Assembly: GCA_964646815.1 (NCBI GenBank) | Contig: CAZYFH010000010.1 | Location: 36,828-100,827 of the forward strand | Direction: 5' to 3' | DNA from: CAZYFH01 sp964646815 | Lineage (GTDB): Bacteria > Acidobacteriota > Vicinamibacteria > Vicinamibacterales > UBA8438 | Length of the DNA stretch: 64,000 nt | Shown here: piece by piece, positions 53,787-62,823 of the stretch | How positions within the stretch are numbered: position 1 is the first letter of the stretch | How the letters are laid out: the number at the start of each line of letters is the position of its first letter | Translations under genes and position numbers: made by a program | Notes under the pieces: model-generated | The model's input: the letters and a program-made list of their open reading frames with translations, nothing else | Database searches by the model: none | Told to the model about the DNA's origin: nothing

Positions 53787-55379
53787 CTACGATTCGCCCG
53801 CTGCGCTGACGTCGGTCGACGGCGTCAGGCTGCGGCGATACCGAAGCACCGCTTCCAGCAAAGCGTCGGCAATCAGGTCGCGGTACGAATCAGTGGCGAG
53901 GAAGGTGGCATCGTGCCGGTTCGTGAGGAACGACACCTCGACCAACACGCTCGGCATGCGCGCGCCAATCAGCACGGCGAACGGCGCCCGCTTCACACCG
54001 AGGTCGGGCATGTTCGGGTCGACGGCCCGCAGCTTTCGGATGAGCCCTCGTTGGACGAACTCCGCGAAGCCCGCTGATTCCTGCGCCTTGACTCCGCTGG
54101 CGATGGCTCGTACCAGCTCCGGAAGTTCGGTCATCGTGCGCCTGGTGTGCGCGTTCTCTCGTGCGGCAACGGTTCGGGCCTCAACGTCCGTCGCGAAGTC
54201 CAAGACATAGGTTTCGACGCCGCGCGCGGCAGCGCGATGACTCGCATTGGCGTGGATCGAGAGGAAAAGATCCGCATCGACGCGATTGGCCAACTCGGTG
54301 CGTGCGAGTAGGGGCACATAGTCATTGCCTCTACGCGTGTGCACCACCTCGATGCCGTGTTGTGGCAATCGTCGCCCGAGCCTCTGAGCAATGTCGAGCA
54401 CGACGTCGGCCTCGGTCAGGTCGCGGCCGGTCGCGCCAGGGTCGTAGCCGCCATGACCGGCATCGATGACGACACGTGAGATCCCGAGGCCGAGCTGCCG
54501 CGACAGGGAGACGGACGCGTCCTGACCACTCGTCGTAGCCACTGCGTCGAATTGCGCGGAGCGTTCCGGCAGTCCGGCGTCGACCCGGGGCCGCGTCCGA
54601 CCGGACGGTGGTCTGACCTTGCGTGCGGCGGGTGACGGCATGACCTGGGGGCGTGGTATTGGCGCGGTGTCGCGGCAGTCGGCGATCAGTCGAAACGGGT
54701 GGTAGAGGCTGAGAATGTCGCAGTCGGCGACTCCCGCCATATCGACCATGACGCGCGTCACGTGGCCCGCTCGGCGCTCGAGTCGGACCTCGCGAACCTG
54801 ATCGCCTTCGAAGCGCATTGTCTCGTTGCGACGGCCGGGTCCGGCCTTGGTGTTGTGGAGGTCGAAGACGAGCCGCGGCGGCGACCCAAGGGTGTCGGTG
54901 CGATACTCCACCTCACGGTCGAGGTGGAGCGTAATCCGGATGAGGTCGCCAATCGTCTCCCGGCGCACGTCTATTAGCCAGGCGAACTGACGAAGCGCAT
55001 CGAAGCGATGGCGCCGGTCGGTGACGCGTGGCGCAAGAGCGCTTTTGGGGTAGGTGCCGGCCAACTGAGTGAGTAGACGCGTGCCAGTCTCCCAGTCCAG
55101 CGCGTCGTGATGCCGCTCGAACGCGTCGAGTGCAAGGCCGGACGCCTGCCACAGGGCATGGTCGCTGTATGCCGTCGTGGGAAAGCGACGCTGAATTGCC
55201 TCGTAGGAGGCAATTGCCCTGCGAAACGCGCTCAGCGACGGGCCGTGATCGCTGGGCGCGCGAAGCTCGCGTTCCTGTGCAAGCGCAGTCGCGTAGAGCG
55301 TAGCCGGTGGACGGTCGTCGGCCGCCACCGCAATTGGGGCCGCCAAGACGATCGCGCCCAGAATCGCCCAAAACCGCAT
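53787..55379 (-). CDS. amiC: N-acetylmuramoyl-L-alanine amidase with AMIN domain
   Basis: 530 residues. The signal peptide ends near AVAAD. A helical region (about 25-125) reminiscent of TPR repeats precedes an AMIN domain (about 135-240), which targets such enzymes to the septal wall. The amidase_3 domain (about 295-515) has the zinc ligands in VVIDAGHGGYDPGA, LFLSIHANAS and PSVLVEVSFLTN. It cleaves the amide between MurNAc and the peptide stem during cell separation. Last gene of the reverse-strand cluster, 244 bp after ftsK. Confidence 0.93.
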   Translation of the reverse strand: MRFWAILGAIVLAAPIAVAADDRPPATLYATALAQERELRAPSDHGPSLSAFRRAIASYEAIQRRFPTTAYSDHALWQASGLALDAFERHHDALDWETGTRLLTQLAGTYPKSALAPRVTDRRHRFDALRQFAWLIDVRRETIGDLIRITLHLDREVEYRTDTLGSPPRLVFDLHNTKAGPGRRNETMRFEGDQVREVRLERRAGHVTRVMVDMAGVADCDILSLYHPFRLIADCRDTAPIPRPQVMPSPAARKVRPPSGRTRPRVDAGLPERSAQFDAVATTSGQDASVSLSRQLGLGISRVVIDAGHGGYDPGATGRDLTEADVVLDIAQRLGRRLPQHGIEVVHTRRGNDYVPLLARTELANRVDADLFLSIHANASHRAAARGVETYVLDFATDVEARTVAARENAHTRRTMTELPELVRAIASGVKAQESAGFAEFVQRGLIRKLRAVDPNMPDLGVKRAPFAVLIGARMPSVLVEVSFLTNRHDATFLATDSYRDLIADALLEAVLRYRRSLTPSTDVSAAGES

Positions 55380-55623
55380 CGTAAGGCTTATCGACCGAAT
55401 TGTCCGGGAGCCTTACGATCGGGTCAACGGTGCGAGGGCACGAGAGCGAGGTTGAGAGGACTTGGCACGAGTGGCCCCCCGGTGAAAATTTCGCGTCGCA
55501 CCGAAACCTGTATGGGCGTGGCCGGCAAGGCGCGAGAGGCGAGAACACTCCCAGCACGTAATCGATGAGCACCGGAGCCAGGCGGGATGCCTACGAATGC
55601 AGCGGGACTCGCACGACAGGAGG

Positions 55624-57996
55624 CTAGCGGGGCATCACATCCACTTCCTCAAAGTAGTCCGGTTTCACGAGCACGTCCCTCGGCTTTCCTGAGGTGCCGC
55701 CCGACACGAGCCCATCGGCTTCCATCATGTCGACGAGGCGGGCAGCGCGACTGAAGCCAACCCGCAGGCGCCGTTGCAGGTACGAGATCGAAGCCTGCTG
55801 GCTCGAGACCACGACGCGCGCCGCCTGGTCGTAGAGATCGTCGCGCTCGAACTGGATCACATCGGGCGCTTTCTCGTCCGCCGTGATCGATTCGTCGTAG
55901 CCCGGCTTGCCTTGCTTGCGGAGGAAACTCGCCAAACGCGCGGTCTCTTTCTCCGAGATGTACGGGCCGTGGACGCGCACACATCGCGACGACGCGGGAG
56001 GGAGAAACAACATGTCGCCCTTTCCGAGGAGCTGTTCGGCGCCGTTCGAGTCGAGAATCGTCCGTGAGTCGACCTTCGACGATGCGCGGAACGCGATACG
56101 CGATGGCATGTTGGCCTTAATCAGCCCGGTGATGACGTCGACCGATGGACGCTGGGTCGCCAGGATAAGGTGGATGCCGACCGCGCGTGCCATTTGCGCC
56201 AGTCGCGCAATCGATTCCTCGACTTCCTTGCTGGCCACCATCATCAGGTCGGCCAGCTCGTCGATGGCCAGCACGACATACGGGAGCGGTGTGGGCACGT
56301 CCTCGTCCGGGGACGGAGGTTTCGACTTGCGGCTCTGTTGAGTGTCCTTGAGGAGGCGCGCGATGTTGCGATTGTACTGATCGATATTGCGCACGCCTTC
56401 AGCGGCGAGACGTTTGTAGCGCTCCTCCATCTCCCGGACAGCCCAGCGCAGGGCGTTGGCGGCCCGTTTTGGGTCGACTACCACCGGTGTCAAGAGGTGC
56501 GGGATGTCCTCGTACATCCCGAGTTCCAGCCGCTTGGGGTCGATCAGGATGAGCCGAACCTCGTCGGGGGAGGCCCGATACAGGATGCTCGTCAACATGG
56601 CGTTCATCGAGACCGATTTACCGGTCCCGGTCGAACCTGCCATCAGGAGGTGCGGCATCGTGGCGAGATCGCTGACGATCGGCTCGCCGTGAATGGTCTT
56701 GCCGAGGGCCAGTGTGAGCTTTGACGTCGAGCGGCGATACAGCTCGGACTCGAGGAGCTCCCGGAGCGAGATCTGGTCGCGAATCGCGTTGGGAATCTGA
56801 ATTCCGACGGTCGACTTGCCAGGAATGCGCTCGATCAGGATCGATTCCGCCTGCATCGCCAGACATAGATCGTCGGCCAGGCCGGTCACCTTGCTGTATT
56901 TGACCCCGGCGTCGGGCTTGAACTCGAACGTCGTGACTACCGGTCCAGGATGGATCTGGACCGCTGACCCGTCGACGGCGAACTCCCGGCACTTCTCTTC
57001 GAGCAGGTGGGCGTTCTCCATGAGCTGTCGCTCGTCGAACTTCTGGACCTCCTTCGGCGAATCAAGGAGCGCCATCGGTGGAGCCGAAAAGTTGCCTGGG
57101 CGTCGCTCTTTGATCGATAGACCGGGGACCAGCGGGAGTCGAAGGGCCGCCGATCCGGGCGGTCGAATGGCCGGTTGCGGGTGGAGCGGCCCCGCCGCCG
57201 CGGAGTCGTCCTGAGGCGCCGGCGTGGCGGCGGGCGGGCGCTTGCCGGTCTGGCGCTTGGCGCTGCGCGGGGGCGACCCAGCGGTCTGCAAAAGTGCCGA
57301 CGGCCCCTGGCTCTTGGCGAGAACCTCGGTCCGAGCGGTGGATGCGCCCGTCCTCGCCAGATGCTTCTTGATCACGCCTTGTCGCTGGCGCTCACGTCGT
57401 CGACGCTCCCACCACTGTCGCACGGCGGTCATGCTCGCAGCCGCGTGGCGCGTCACCAGTCCCCGGAGATCGGTGAACAGGCGGCCGAACGAAAACTGTG
57501 TCGATAGGATCACCGATAAGAACAACGTGGTCAGGATGACGATGATCGATCCGGTCCGGTTGAAGTACTCGGCGAGGAGGCGGGCGAGACCGTCGCCAAC
57601 AGATCCGCCGGCCTGAAACGCCCGGCCGGGGGCGCCGGCGAGCGCGAGACTGAGAAAGGCGGCGCTCCCGCCAAAGAAGAAACCGAGGCCGACGAGCTTG
57701 GTATAGGCGGCGTCGACGGATCGACACCAGAAATAGTGCCACCCGATCACGACGAGGGCGACCGGGAACAGATAGGACACGAGTCCGAAAAGCTGGAAGG
57801 AGAACTCGGCGAGAAAGGCTCCCACGCGACCGATGAAATTGTGGGGTGGCAATTTCCCACCGGTGTTGAAGAACCAGACATCGTCCGCAGGGTCGTGGGT
57901 CGCCAGGGCAATCAACCACACCAAGGCGAGGGCAAAAAGGGCCACTCCTACGAACTCGCTGAGCCGCCGCGAGAGAGTCGTTCCCGCCACGTTCAC
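55624..57996 (-). CDS. ftsK: FtsK/SpoIIIE-type DNA translocase
   Basis: 790 residues from GTG 57996, which overlaps the RNase J stop (GTGA). Four N-terminal transmembrane helices (about 10-180) anchor it at the septum. A Pro/Ala-rich linker leads to the motor: Walker A MAGSTGTGKSVSMNAML, Walker B YVVLAIDELADLMM. The C-terminal gamma winged helix (GFSRAARLVDMMEADGLV) reads KOPS-type DNA signals. It pumps chromosomal DNA through the closing septum. Confidence 0.95.
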   Translation of the reverse strand: MNVAGTTLSRRLSEFVGVALFALALVWLIALATHDPADDVWFFNTGGKLPPHNFIGRVGAFLAEFSFQLFGLVSYLFPVALVVIGWHYFWCRSVDAAYTKLVGLGFFFGGSAAFLSLALAGAPGRAFQAGGSVGDGLARLLAEYFNRTGSIIVILTTLFLSVILSTQFSFGRLFTDLRGLVTRHAAASMTAVRQWWERRRRERQRQGVIKKHLARTGASTARTEVLAKSQGPSALLQTAGSPPRSAKRQTGKRPPAATPAPQDDSAAAGPLHPQPAIRPPGSAALRLPLVPGLSIKERRPGNFSAPPMALLDSPKEVQKFDERQLMENAHLLEEKCREFAVDGSAVQIHPGPVVTTFEFKPDAGVKYSKVTGLADDLCLAMQAESILIERIPGKSTVGIQIPNAIRDQISLRELLESELYRRSTSKLTLALGKTIHGEPIVSDLATMPHLLMAGSTGTGKSVSMNAMLTSILYRASPDEVRLILIDPKRLELGMYEDIPHLLTPVVVDPKRAANALRWAVREMEERYKRLAAEGVRNIDQYNRNIARLLKDTQQSRKSKPPSPDEDVPTPLPYVVLAIDELADLMMVASKEVEESIARLAQMARAVGIHLILATQRPSVDVITGLIKANMPSRIAFRASSKVDSRTILDSNGAEQLLGKGDMLFLPPASSRCVRVHGPYISEKETARLASFLRKQGKPGYDESITADEKAPDVIQFERDDLYDQAARVVVSSQQASISYLQRRLRVGFSRAARLVDMMEADGLVSGGTSGKPRDVLVKPDYFEEVDVMPR

Positions 57997-59669
57997 ATCT
58001 CCATGATGACCGGCACAATCATCGGCCGGCGACCGGACTGTTTGCGGAAACACCGCTGCACGTTCACGCGGACATTTTCCACGACCAGCTCGTGGTCGGC
58101 TCGTTCCGCGGTGGTGACGGTACCCAGGAAGTCCTCGATAACTCCAGGAAGGGCCTCGAGGACCGACCGTGTCATGTCATCTATGACGAGCCCACGCGTG
58201 ATCAACTCAGGGGCGCGGTCGAGGCGACCGGTCTGTCGGCTCATCGTCACGACGGCCACGACGACACCGTCGCCGGCCAGATGCCTCCGGTCCCGCAATA
58301 CATCATCGGAGACAGCGCCCCGGCGCGTGCCGTCGAGGCGGATCCGGCCCGCCGGTGCCAATTGGTCGATCCACGCGCCGGCCGCATCGAAACACACCCG
58401 ATGGCCGTTCTCACCAACGAGCGGGGTCGTCGCGCCCCGGGACACCCGTTCAGCCAGTCTCGCATGGTGCGCCAAGCATCGGTACTCTCCGTGTATCGGC
58501 ACGAAAAAGCGTGGCATTACCAGCGACAGCATCAGCTTCAGATCCTCCTCGCTCGCGTGCCCGGACACGTGAACCTTGGCCGTGCTCTCGTCGATCACGG
58601 TGGCGCCGCGGCGCACGACGTTGTTCATGACCCGGCCAATCGCTCGCTCGTTCCCCGGGATCGCGCGCGCCGAGAACACCACGACGTCACCGGGGGCGAG
58701 CGACACGTGCCGGTGCTCATCGGCGGCGATTCTCGCAAGCGCCGACAACGGCTCGCCCTGGGACCCGGTCGCGATACAGAGCACGGTGGCGGGGTCCGCC
58801 TGTGGGATGTCGACTTCGCGAATCCGTGCGCTATCGGGCACGCGCAGATGACCGAGTCGCTCTGCGATCTCGGATGAGGCCTGGACGCCACGGCCAACGA
58901 AGGCCACCCGCCGGTTGAATCGCGACGCAAGGTCCACGAGCAACTGAATGCGGTGCAGGCTTGAGGCGAACGTCGCCACGACGAGCAGTTGTGTCGCGCC
59001 CGAGAAAATCTGCTCCAGCGCGGGGACCACATCAGCCTCAGACCCGGTGTGGCCAGGGCGCTCGGCGTTCGTGCTATCGGCGAACAGCGCGAGGACACCG
59101 GCCGACCCGATCTCAACCAGGCGTTGCATGTCTACTGGCTGACGATCCGGTGGCGTCTGGTCGAACTTGAAATCGCCAGTGTGCACTAGCGTTCCGAGCG
59201 GGGTCTGGATCGCGAGTGCCAGGCAGTCGGGCATGCTGTGGGCCACGCGGATGAACTCCACACGCAGCTCGCCAATGGCCACCGTCTGACCGGGTGCCAC
59301 GGTGACGAGGCGTCCGTTGGGGTCCAGGCCGTGGGCTAGCAGCTTGGCTTCGAGAAACGCCAGGGTCAACGCGGTGCCGTAAATCGGTCCCGTGATGAGA
59401 TCCCATACATACGGTACCGCTCCGATGTGATCGTCGTGGCCGTGGGTCAGTACCGTCGCATTGATTGGCGCCGCCCCACCGCGCAACTCCGCGATGTCGG
59501 GAATCACGAGATCGACGCCGAAGCGCTCGGGACCGGGGAACATCACACCAGCGTCGACGAGCAAACTGGTCGCGCCACAGCGAACGGCCATCATATTCAT
59601 GCCGAATTCGCCGACTCCACCGAGTAGCAGGGCCTCGACGGCCGCTTCACGTACAGGTTCCGAGAGCAT
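57993..59669 (-). CDS. rnj: Ribonuclease J
   Basis: 558 residues from ATG 59669; an upstream in-frame start at 59738 lacks support. A metallo-beta-lactamase/beta-CASP nuclease with TVLTHGHDDHIGAVPY (zinc site), DFKFDQTPPD, ADSTNAERPGHTGSE, CIATGSQGEPLSAL and HVSGHASEEDLKLM. It does 5'-3' exonucleolytic and endonucleolytic RNA processing. Length is normal (about 555). It overlaps ftsK downstream and is 188 bp after rsmA. Confidence 0.94.
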   Translation of the reverse strand: MLSEPVREAAVEALLLGGVGEFGMNMMAVRCGATSLLVDAGVMFPGPERFGVDLVIPDIAELRGGAAPINATVLTHGHDDHIGAVPYVWDLITGPIYGTALTLAFLEAKLLAHGLDPNGRLVTVAPGQTVAIGELRVEFIRVAHSMPDCLALAIQTPLGTLVHTGDFKFDQTPPDRQPVDMQRLVEIGSAGVLALFADSTNAERPGHTGSEADVVPALEQIFSGATQLLVVATFASSLHRIQLLVDLASRFNRRVAFVGRGVQASSEIAERLGHLRVPDSARIREVDIPQADPATVLCIATGSQGEPLSALARIAADEHRHVSLAPGDVVVFSARAIPGNERAIGRVMNNVVRRGATVIDESTAKVHVSGHASEEDLKLMLSLVMPRFFVPIHGEYRCLAHHARLAERVSRGATTPLVGENGHRVCFDAAGAWIDQLAPAGRIRLDGTRRGAVSDDVLRDRRHLAGDGVVVAVVTMSRQTGRLDRAPELITRGLVIDDMTRSVLEALPGVIEDFLGTVTTAERADHELVVENVRVNVQRCFRKQSGRRPMIVPVIMEM

Positions 59670-59857
59670 GGCGAACCACTTGCACGATCTGCCGAGGTCT
59701 GTCTGACCCGCAGACCGGGCTGCGCACCCGCGGGCCACGCGCGGTCGGGAAACCGGGCGGATCCACCGGTCGGGTCAGGTGACCCGGTGACGCGATCGTC
59801 AGTGCAGGCTGCTGGGTGGGCCTGCGCAGGAAGAAAAATCAGATTAGCATAACATAC

Positions 59858-60745
59858 TCATGTGGTTTCGTCGCCCAGAACTTCAGCGAGATCAATGAGT
59901 TCCGACAATTTGAGCTCGCCTGGTCGGCGGCGCCCGTCGATCCCGGCGGCGCGCAGCAACCCGGCTGGTTGCGTGCCGCGACGATGTGCAAGCGGGGCCA
60001 GGGCGTTGACGCACTGCTTGCGGCGTTGCGTGAAGAGCGTTCGCACCATCAACTCGAACAGGGCAAGACTGCTGGGCATCCGATCGGCTCGACGAAACCG
60101 CAACTCGACGACGGCCGAGTGGACAGACGGCGCCGGTCTGAACGCGCCCGGGGGAAGCTTCAGCCGCCGGTGAGTGGCGGCCCGCAACGCGGTGAGAACC
60201 GCGAGGGGGCCATAGCTCTGCGACCCGGGTTGCGCGGTGACCCGCTCGGCCACCTCGCGCTGGAACATCAGGACCGCGTCGCCGATCGGCGCGCCCGCGT
60301 CATGGGCCCGGAGCACTTGGAGCAGGATCGGTGCTGAGATGTTGTACGGCAGGTTGCCGACAAGTCGTACCGTTGCCGAGCGTTCGTCCTCCGCCGCCAA
60401 TTCGCGCATGATGCGCACGAGATTAAGGGTCAAAACGTCGCCGACTAGCACCCGTACGCCTGGATGTGCTCGCTGCTCCAGGTGTGCGGCCAGTCCCCGG
60501 TCGACTTCGATCGCCAGCACCCTCGCCCCAGCGTCGGCGAGAGAAGACGTGAGTGCGCCCCGCCCCGGACCGATCTCCACAAAGCAGTCTTCCGGTGTTG
60601 GCCGGATGGCAGCGACGACGCGAGCCGCCCACGCCGGTTCGAGGAAATGCTGGGCGAAGCGGCGGCGCGTGTCAGGGCTGGTTACCCTCGTCGAGTTGGT
60701 CGTCGCGCCAGTATCTGGTCTCGACCGCTTCGATTTCGTCCTCAC
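59858..60745 (-). CDS. rsmA: 16S rRNA dimethyladenosine transferase
   Basis: 295 residues from GTG 60745, the nearest start codon before the conserved TRRRFAQHFL. It dimethylates two adjacent adenines near the 3' end of 16S rRNA (KsgA activity). Motifs: CFVEIGPGRGALTSSLA (SAM site), VLAIEVDRGLAAHLE, GNLPYNISAPILLQ (the N-L-P-Y catalytic motif). With this start it overlaps the metallopeptidase gene by 74 nt, so the true start is uncertain. Confidence 0.92.
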   Translation of the reverse strand: MRTKSKRSRPDTGATTNSTRVTSPDTRRRFAQHFLEPAWAARVVAAIRPTPEDCFVEIGPGRGALTSSLADAGARVLAIEVDRGLAAHLEQRAHPGVRVLVGDVLTLNLVRIMRELAAEDERSATVRLVGNLPYNISAPILLQVLRAHDAGAPIGDAVLMFQREVAERVTAQPGSQSYGPLAVLTALRAATHRRLKLPPGAFRPAPSVHSAVVELRFRRADRMPSSLALFELMVRTLFTQRRKQCVNALAPLAHRRGTQPAGLLRAAGIDGRRRPGELKLSELIDLAEVLGDETT

Positions 60746-61079
60746 TGAGCCCAAAGTAGTGTCCAAACTCGTGAATGATCGTCTCACCGATAGCACGTAC
60801 GACCTCACCGCGGTCGGTATTGTCGCGCACGATCGGCTGCTGGTAGATCGTGATCAGGTCGGGTAGAACGTTCCCGTGATCCCATCCGCGTTCAGGTAGG
60901 GGCGTGCCTTGGTATAGGCCGTACAACGTGTCAGGCGGCTTGATGCCAAGCTCTGCCAACGTCTCCTGGTTCGGCTCGTCCTCGACGACGACCGAGACGT
61001 TGTCCATGGCCTCTCGGAACCGCCGAGGAATCAGCTGCATCGCTTCGGTGACGAGCCGGTGAAACTGCTCACGGGTCAC
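60672..61079 (-). CDS. Minimal zinc metallopeptidase (acidobacterial/actinobacterial type)
   Basis: 135 residues from GTG 61079, which overlaps the nth stop (GTGA). The zinc motif is H-E-F-G-H (IIHEFGHYFGLSEDEI), followed by a Glu-rich helix. NVSVVVEDEPNQETLAELG and LYGLYQGTPLPERGW are hallmarks of the small 'metallopeptidase family protein' group often found near housekeeping genes. Cytoplasmic; substrate unknown. Confidence 0.85.
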   Translation of the reverse strand: MTREQFHRLVTEAMQLIPRRFREAMDNVSVVVEDEPNQETLAELGIKPPDTLYGLYQGTPLPERGWDHGNVLPDLITIYQQPIVRDNTDRGEVVRAIGETIIHEFGHYFGLSEDEIEAVETRYWRDDQLDEGNQP

Positions 61080-61795
61080 AAGACGTCCTTGTAACGCCGC
61101 TGCGATCCTCCCTCGGTGCGAGAGAGCCCGGGCGTTGCCGTCGAGATGTCGCGGACGAAATCGCAGGAGGCCCGTGCGTGGCAACGGCTACAGAGCGGGC
61201 GCGGTTTGCAGATTCGGCGCCCGTGGAGAATCAGCGTGTCGGAGGCGACGGTCCAGCGTCGTGGGGGCAACGCGGCGCATAGCTCCGTCTCGGCGACTTC
61301 GGGAGCGTTCGAATGCACGAGACGGAGGCGGTTGGCGACCCGCAGCACGTGTCGGTCCACTGGGAGACCAGGGACGCCCAGCGCATGTCCGAGCACGACG
61401 TTAGCCGTCTTCCGTCCGACGCCGGGCAACCGGACCAGCGCATCCATAGACGCCGGCACGGCGCCGCCGTGCCGCTCGACGAGGGCGGCGGCCATGCCGA
61501 CGAGCGAGCGGGACTTGGACCGAAAGAAACCCGTCGTTCGGATCACTGCCTCGAGTGTCGCGGTGTCCGCCGCGCTGAGCTCCTGCGCGTCCGGGTACCG
61601 GCGAAAGAGTTTCGGTGTTACCTGGTTGACGCGCTCGTCGGTGCATTGCGAAGAGAGGATCGTCGCGACGAGCAGCTCGAACGCATTTCGAAAGTCGAGC
61701 TCCGTGAACGCGCCTGGATGCTGCTTAGACAGCGCCGAGAGAATGCGGAGCGTGCGCGATGCCGAGTGCGAACCCGAAGCGCGCTTCCGGCCCAC
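61076..61795 (-). CDS. nth: Endonuclease III
   Basis: 239 residues from GTG 61795. A base-excision repair glycosylase/lyase for oxidised pyrimidines. The helix-hairpin-helix LPGVGRKTANVVLG carries the catalytic Lys, and the catalytic Asp is in PVDRHVLRVANRL. The iron-sulfur cluster loop has the four spaced Cys (CKPRPLCSRCHARASC). The frame is open further upstream, but that overlaps DUF3467 and looks non-coding. Confidence 0.93.
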   Translation of the reverse strand: MGRKRASGSHSASRTLRILSALSKQHPGAFTELDFRNAFELLVATILSSQCTDERVNQVTPKLFRRYPDAQELSAADTATLEAVIRTTGFFRSKSRSLVGMAAALVERHGGAVPASMDALVRLPGVGRKTANVVLGHALGVPGLPVDRHVLRVANRLRLVHSNAPEVAETELCAALPPRRWTVASDTLILHGRRICKPRPLCSRCHARASCDFVRDISTATPGLSRTEGGSQRRYKDVL

Positions 61796-61802
61796 GGGCT
61801 GC

Positions 61803-62120
61803 TTAGTGAATCGGACCCGTAGGAGGACCCACCACCTTCGGCGGTGATTCGCTGAACGCGCGCAAGTGCTCCTGCAAGAGTCCGATGAGGTTCGGTACGA
61901 ACTGCATCGGCACGACAATGCGGGCGCGAACCGGCGCCCGGAGCTCTCGCTCCGTGTCCTCGCCCCGCACCTCGCGCTCGGACGGAGGCAGCACCTCACA
62001 GAACGTCAGCGTGAAGTCGAACGGGGTTTGTGAGATCGCACAGAAGTTGGCATAGGTGCGTGGCGTGTCCCCCGGCTCATCGGGGACGATGGTGAAATTG
62101 ATTTGCTTGCGGTCCGGCAT
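61803..62120 (-). CDS. DUF3467 protein
   Basis: 105 residues. Matches DUF3467: YANFCAISQTPFDFTLTFCE near residues 23-42 and ARIVVPMQFVPNLIGLLQEHL toward the end. Small, soluble, no signal peptide. It sits 7 bp before nth and 12 bp after lexA, so it is part of the lexA transcript. The function of the family is unknown to me. Confidence 0.88.
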   Translation of the reverse strand: MPDRKQINFTIVPDEPGDTPRTYANFCAISQTPFDFTLTFCEVLPPSEREVRGEDTERELRAPVRARIVVPMQFVPNLIGLLQEHLRAFSESPPKVVGPPTGPIH

Positions 62121-62132
62121 CGGTGTCTCCTA

Positions 62133-62738
62133 TCAGTATCTTCTCATGACAGCGATGACGACGCCCTGCACCTGGACCTGGTCCGGATCGACGATGATCG
62201 GGCGCATGCTGTGATTAGCCGGCTGCAGGCGTACCCGACCGTTGTCCTGGTAGAACTTCTTGAGGGTTACGTCGCTGCCCTGGAGCAGCGCGATGACCGT
62301 CTCGCCGTTCTCGGCGGTCTTCCTGTCCTCGACGATGACAACGTCGCCGTCGCGAATCTGCTCGTCGATCATCGACTCGCCCCGCACCCGGAGCGCGTAC
62401 GTATCGCGTTTTCCGACGAGATCCTCGGGAACCGAGACGGTCTCGGAAGACACGACCGCTTCGATCGGCACCCCGGCTGCAACGTGGCCGAGAAATGGGA
62501 GTTCGACGGCGCCGCGTCCCAGCCGCGTCGGCATCAGCTCGACGGAGCGACTTCGATTCCATGCGCGCTTGATGAACCCCTTTTCCTGCAGGTTCGTCAA
62601 GTGCTTGTGCACCGTTGCCAAGGAGGAGAGCCCGAAGCGGCGGCCTATTTCCTCGAGGCTGGGTGCGTATCCGTGGTGCTCGATGAACTCGTTCAGGTAG
62701 TCCAGGATCTCACGTTGGCGCTTGGTCAATGGTTGCAC
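62133..62738 (-). CDS. lexA: LexA repressor
   Basis: 201 residues from GTG 62738, with AGGAGGT at 62742-62748. The N-terminal winged helix (LTKRQREILDYLNEFIEHHG and LATVHKHLTNLQEKGFI) binds SOS operators. The self-cleavage site Ala88-Gly89 (LGHVAAGVP), nucleophile Ser122 (RVRGESMID) and Lys160 (DVTLKKFY) are intact, so RecA-stimulated cleavage is expected. First gene of a reverse-strand cluster that includes nth and rsmA. Confidence 0.95.
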   Translation of the reverse strand: MQPLTKRQREILDYLNEFIEHHGYAPSLEEIGRRFGLSSLATVHKHLTNLQEKGFIKRAWNRSRSVELMPTRLGRGAVELPFLGHVAAGVPIEAVVSSETVSVPEDLVGKRDTYALRVRGESMIDEQIRDGDVVIVEDRKTAENGETVIALLQGSDVTLKKFYQDNGRVRLQPANHSMRPIIVDPDQVQVQGVVIAVMRRY

Positions 62739-62763
62739 GCGACCTCCTGTGGTGGGACCGACA

Positions 62764-62780
62764 TTTGCAATGTATACAAA
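62764..62780. promoter_or_regulatory. Candidate LexA operator between lexA and the sugar kinase gene
   Basis: TTTGCAATGTATACAAA is a 17-bp imperfect palindrome (outer TTTG/CAAA, 5 of 8 positions symmetric), 25 bp upstream of the lexA start. LexA usually represses its own gene, and LexA boxes differ between phyla, so this is a reasonable candidate but unproven. Confidence 0.35.
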
Positions 62781-62811
62781 GAAAAAGCGAAGGTCAAGTC
62801 CTCGCAAACGG

Positions 62812-62817
62812 TACGAT
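62812..62817 (+). promoter_or_regulatory. -10-like TACGAT, 6 nt before the PfkB-family start
   Basis: TACGAT at 62812-62817, 6 nt before GTG 62824. It fits a leaderless transcript; no clear -35. Confidence 0.35.
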
Positions 62818-62823
62818 TAACCC

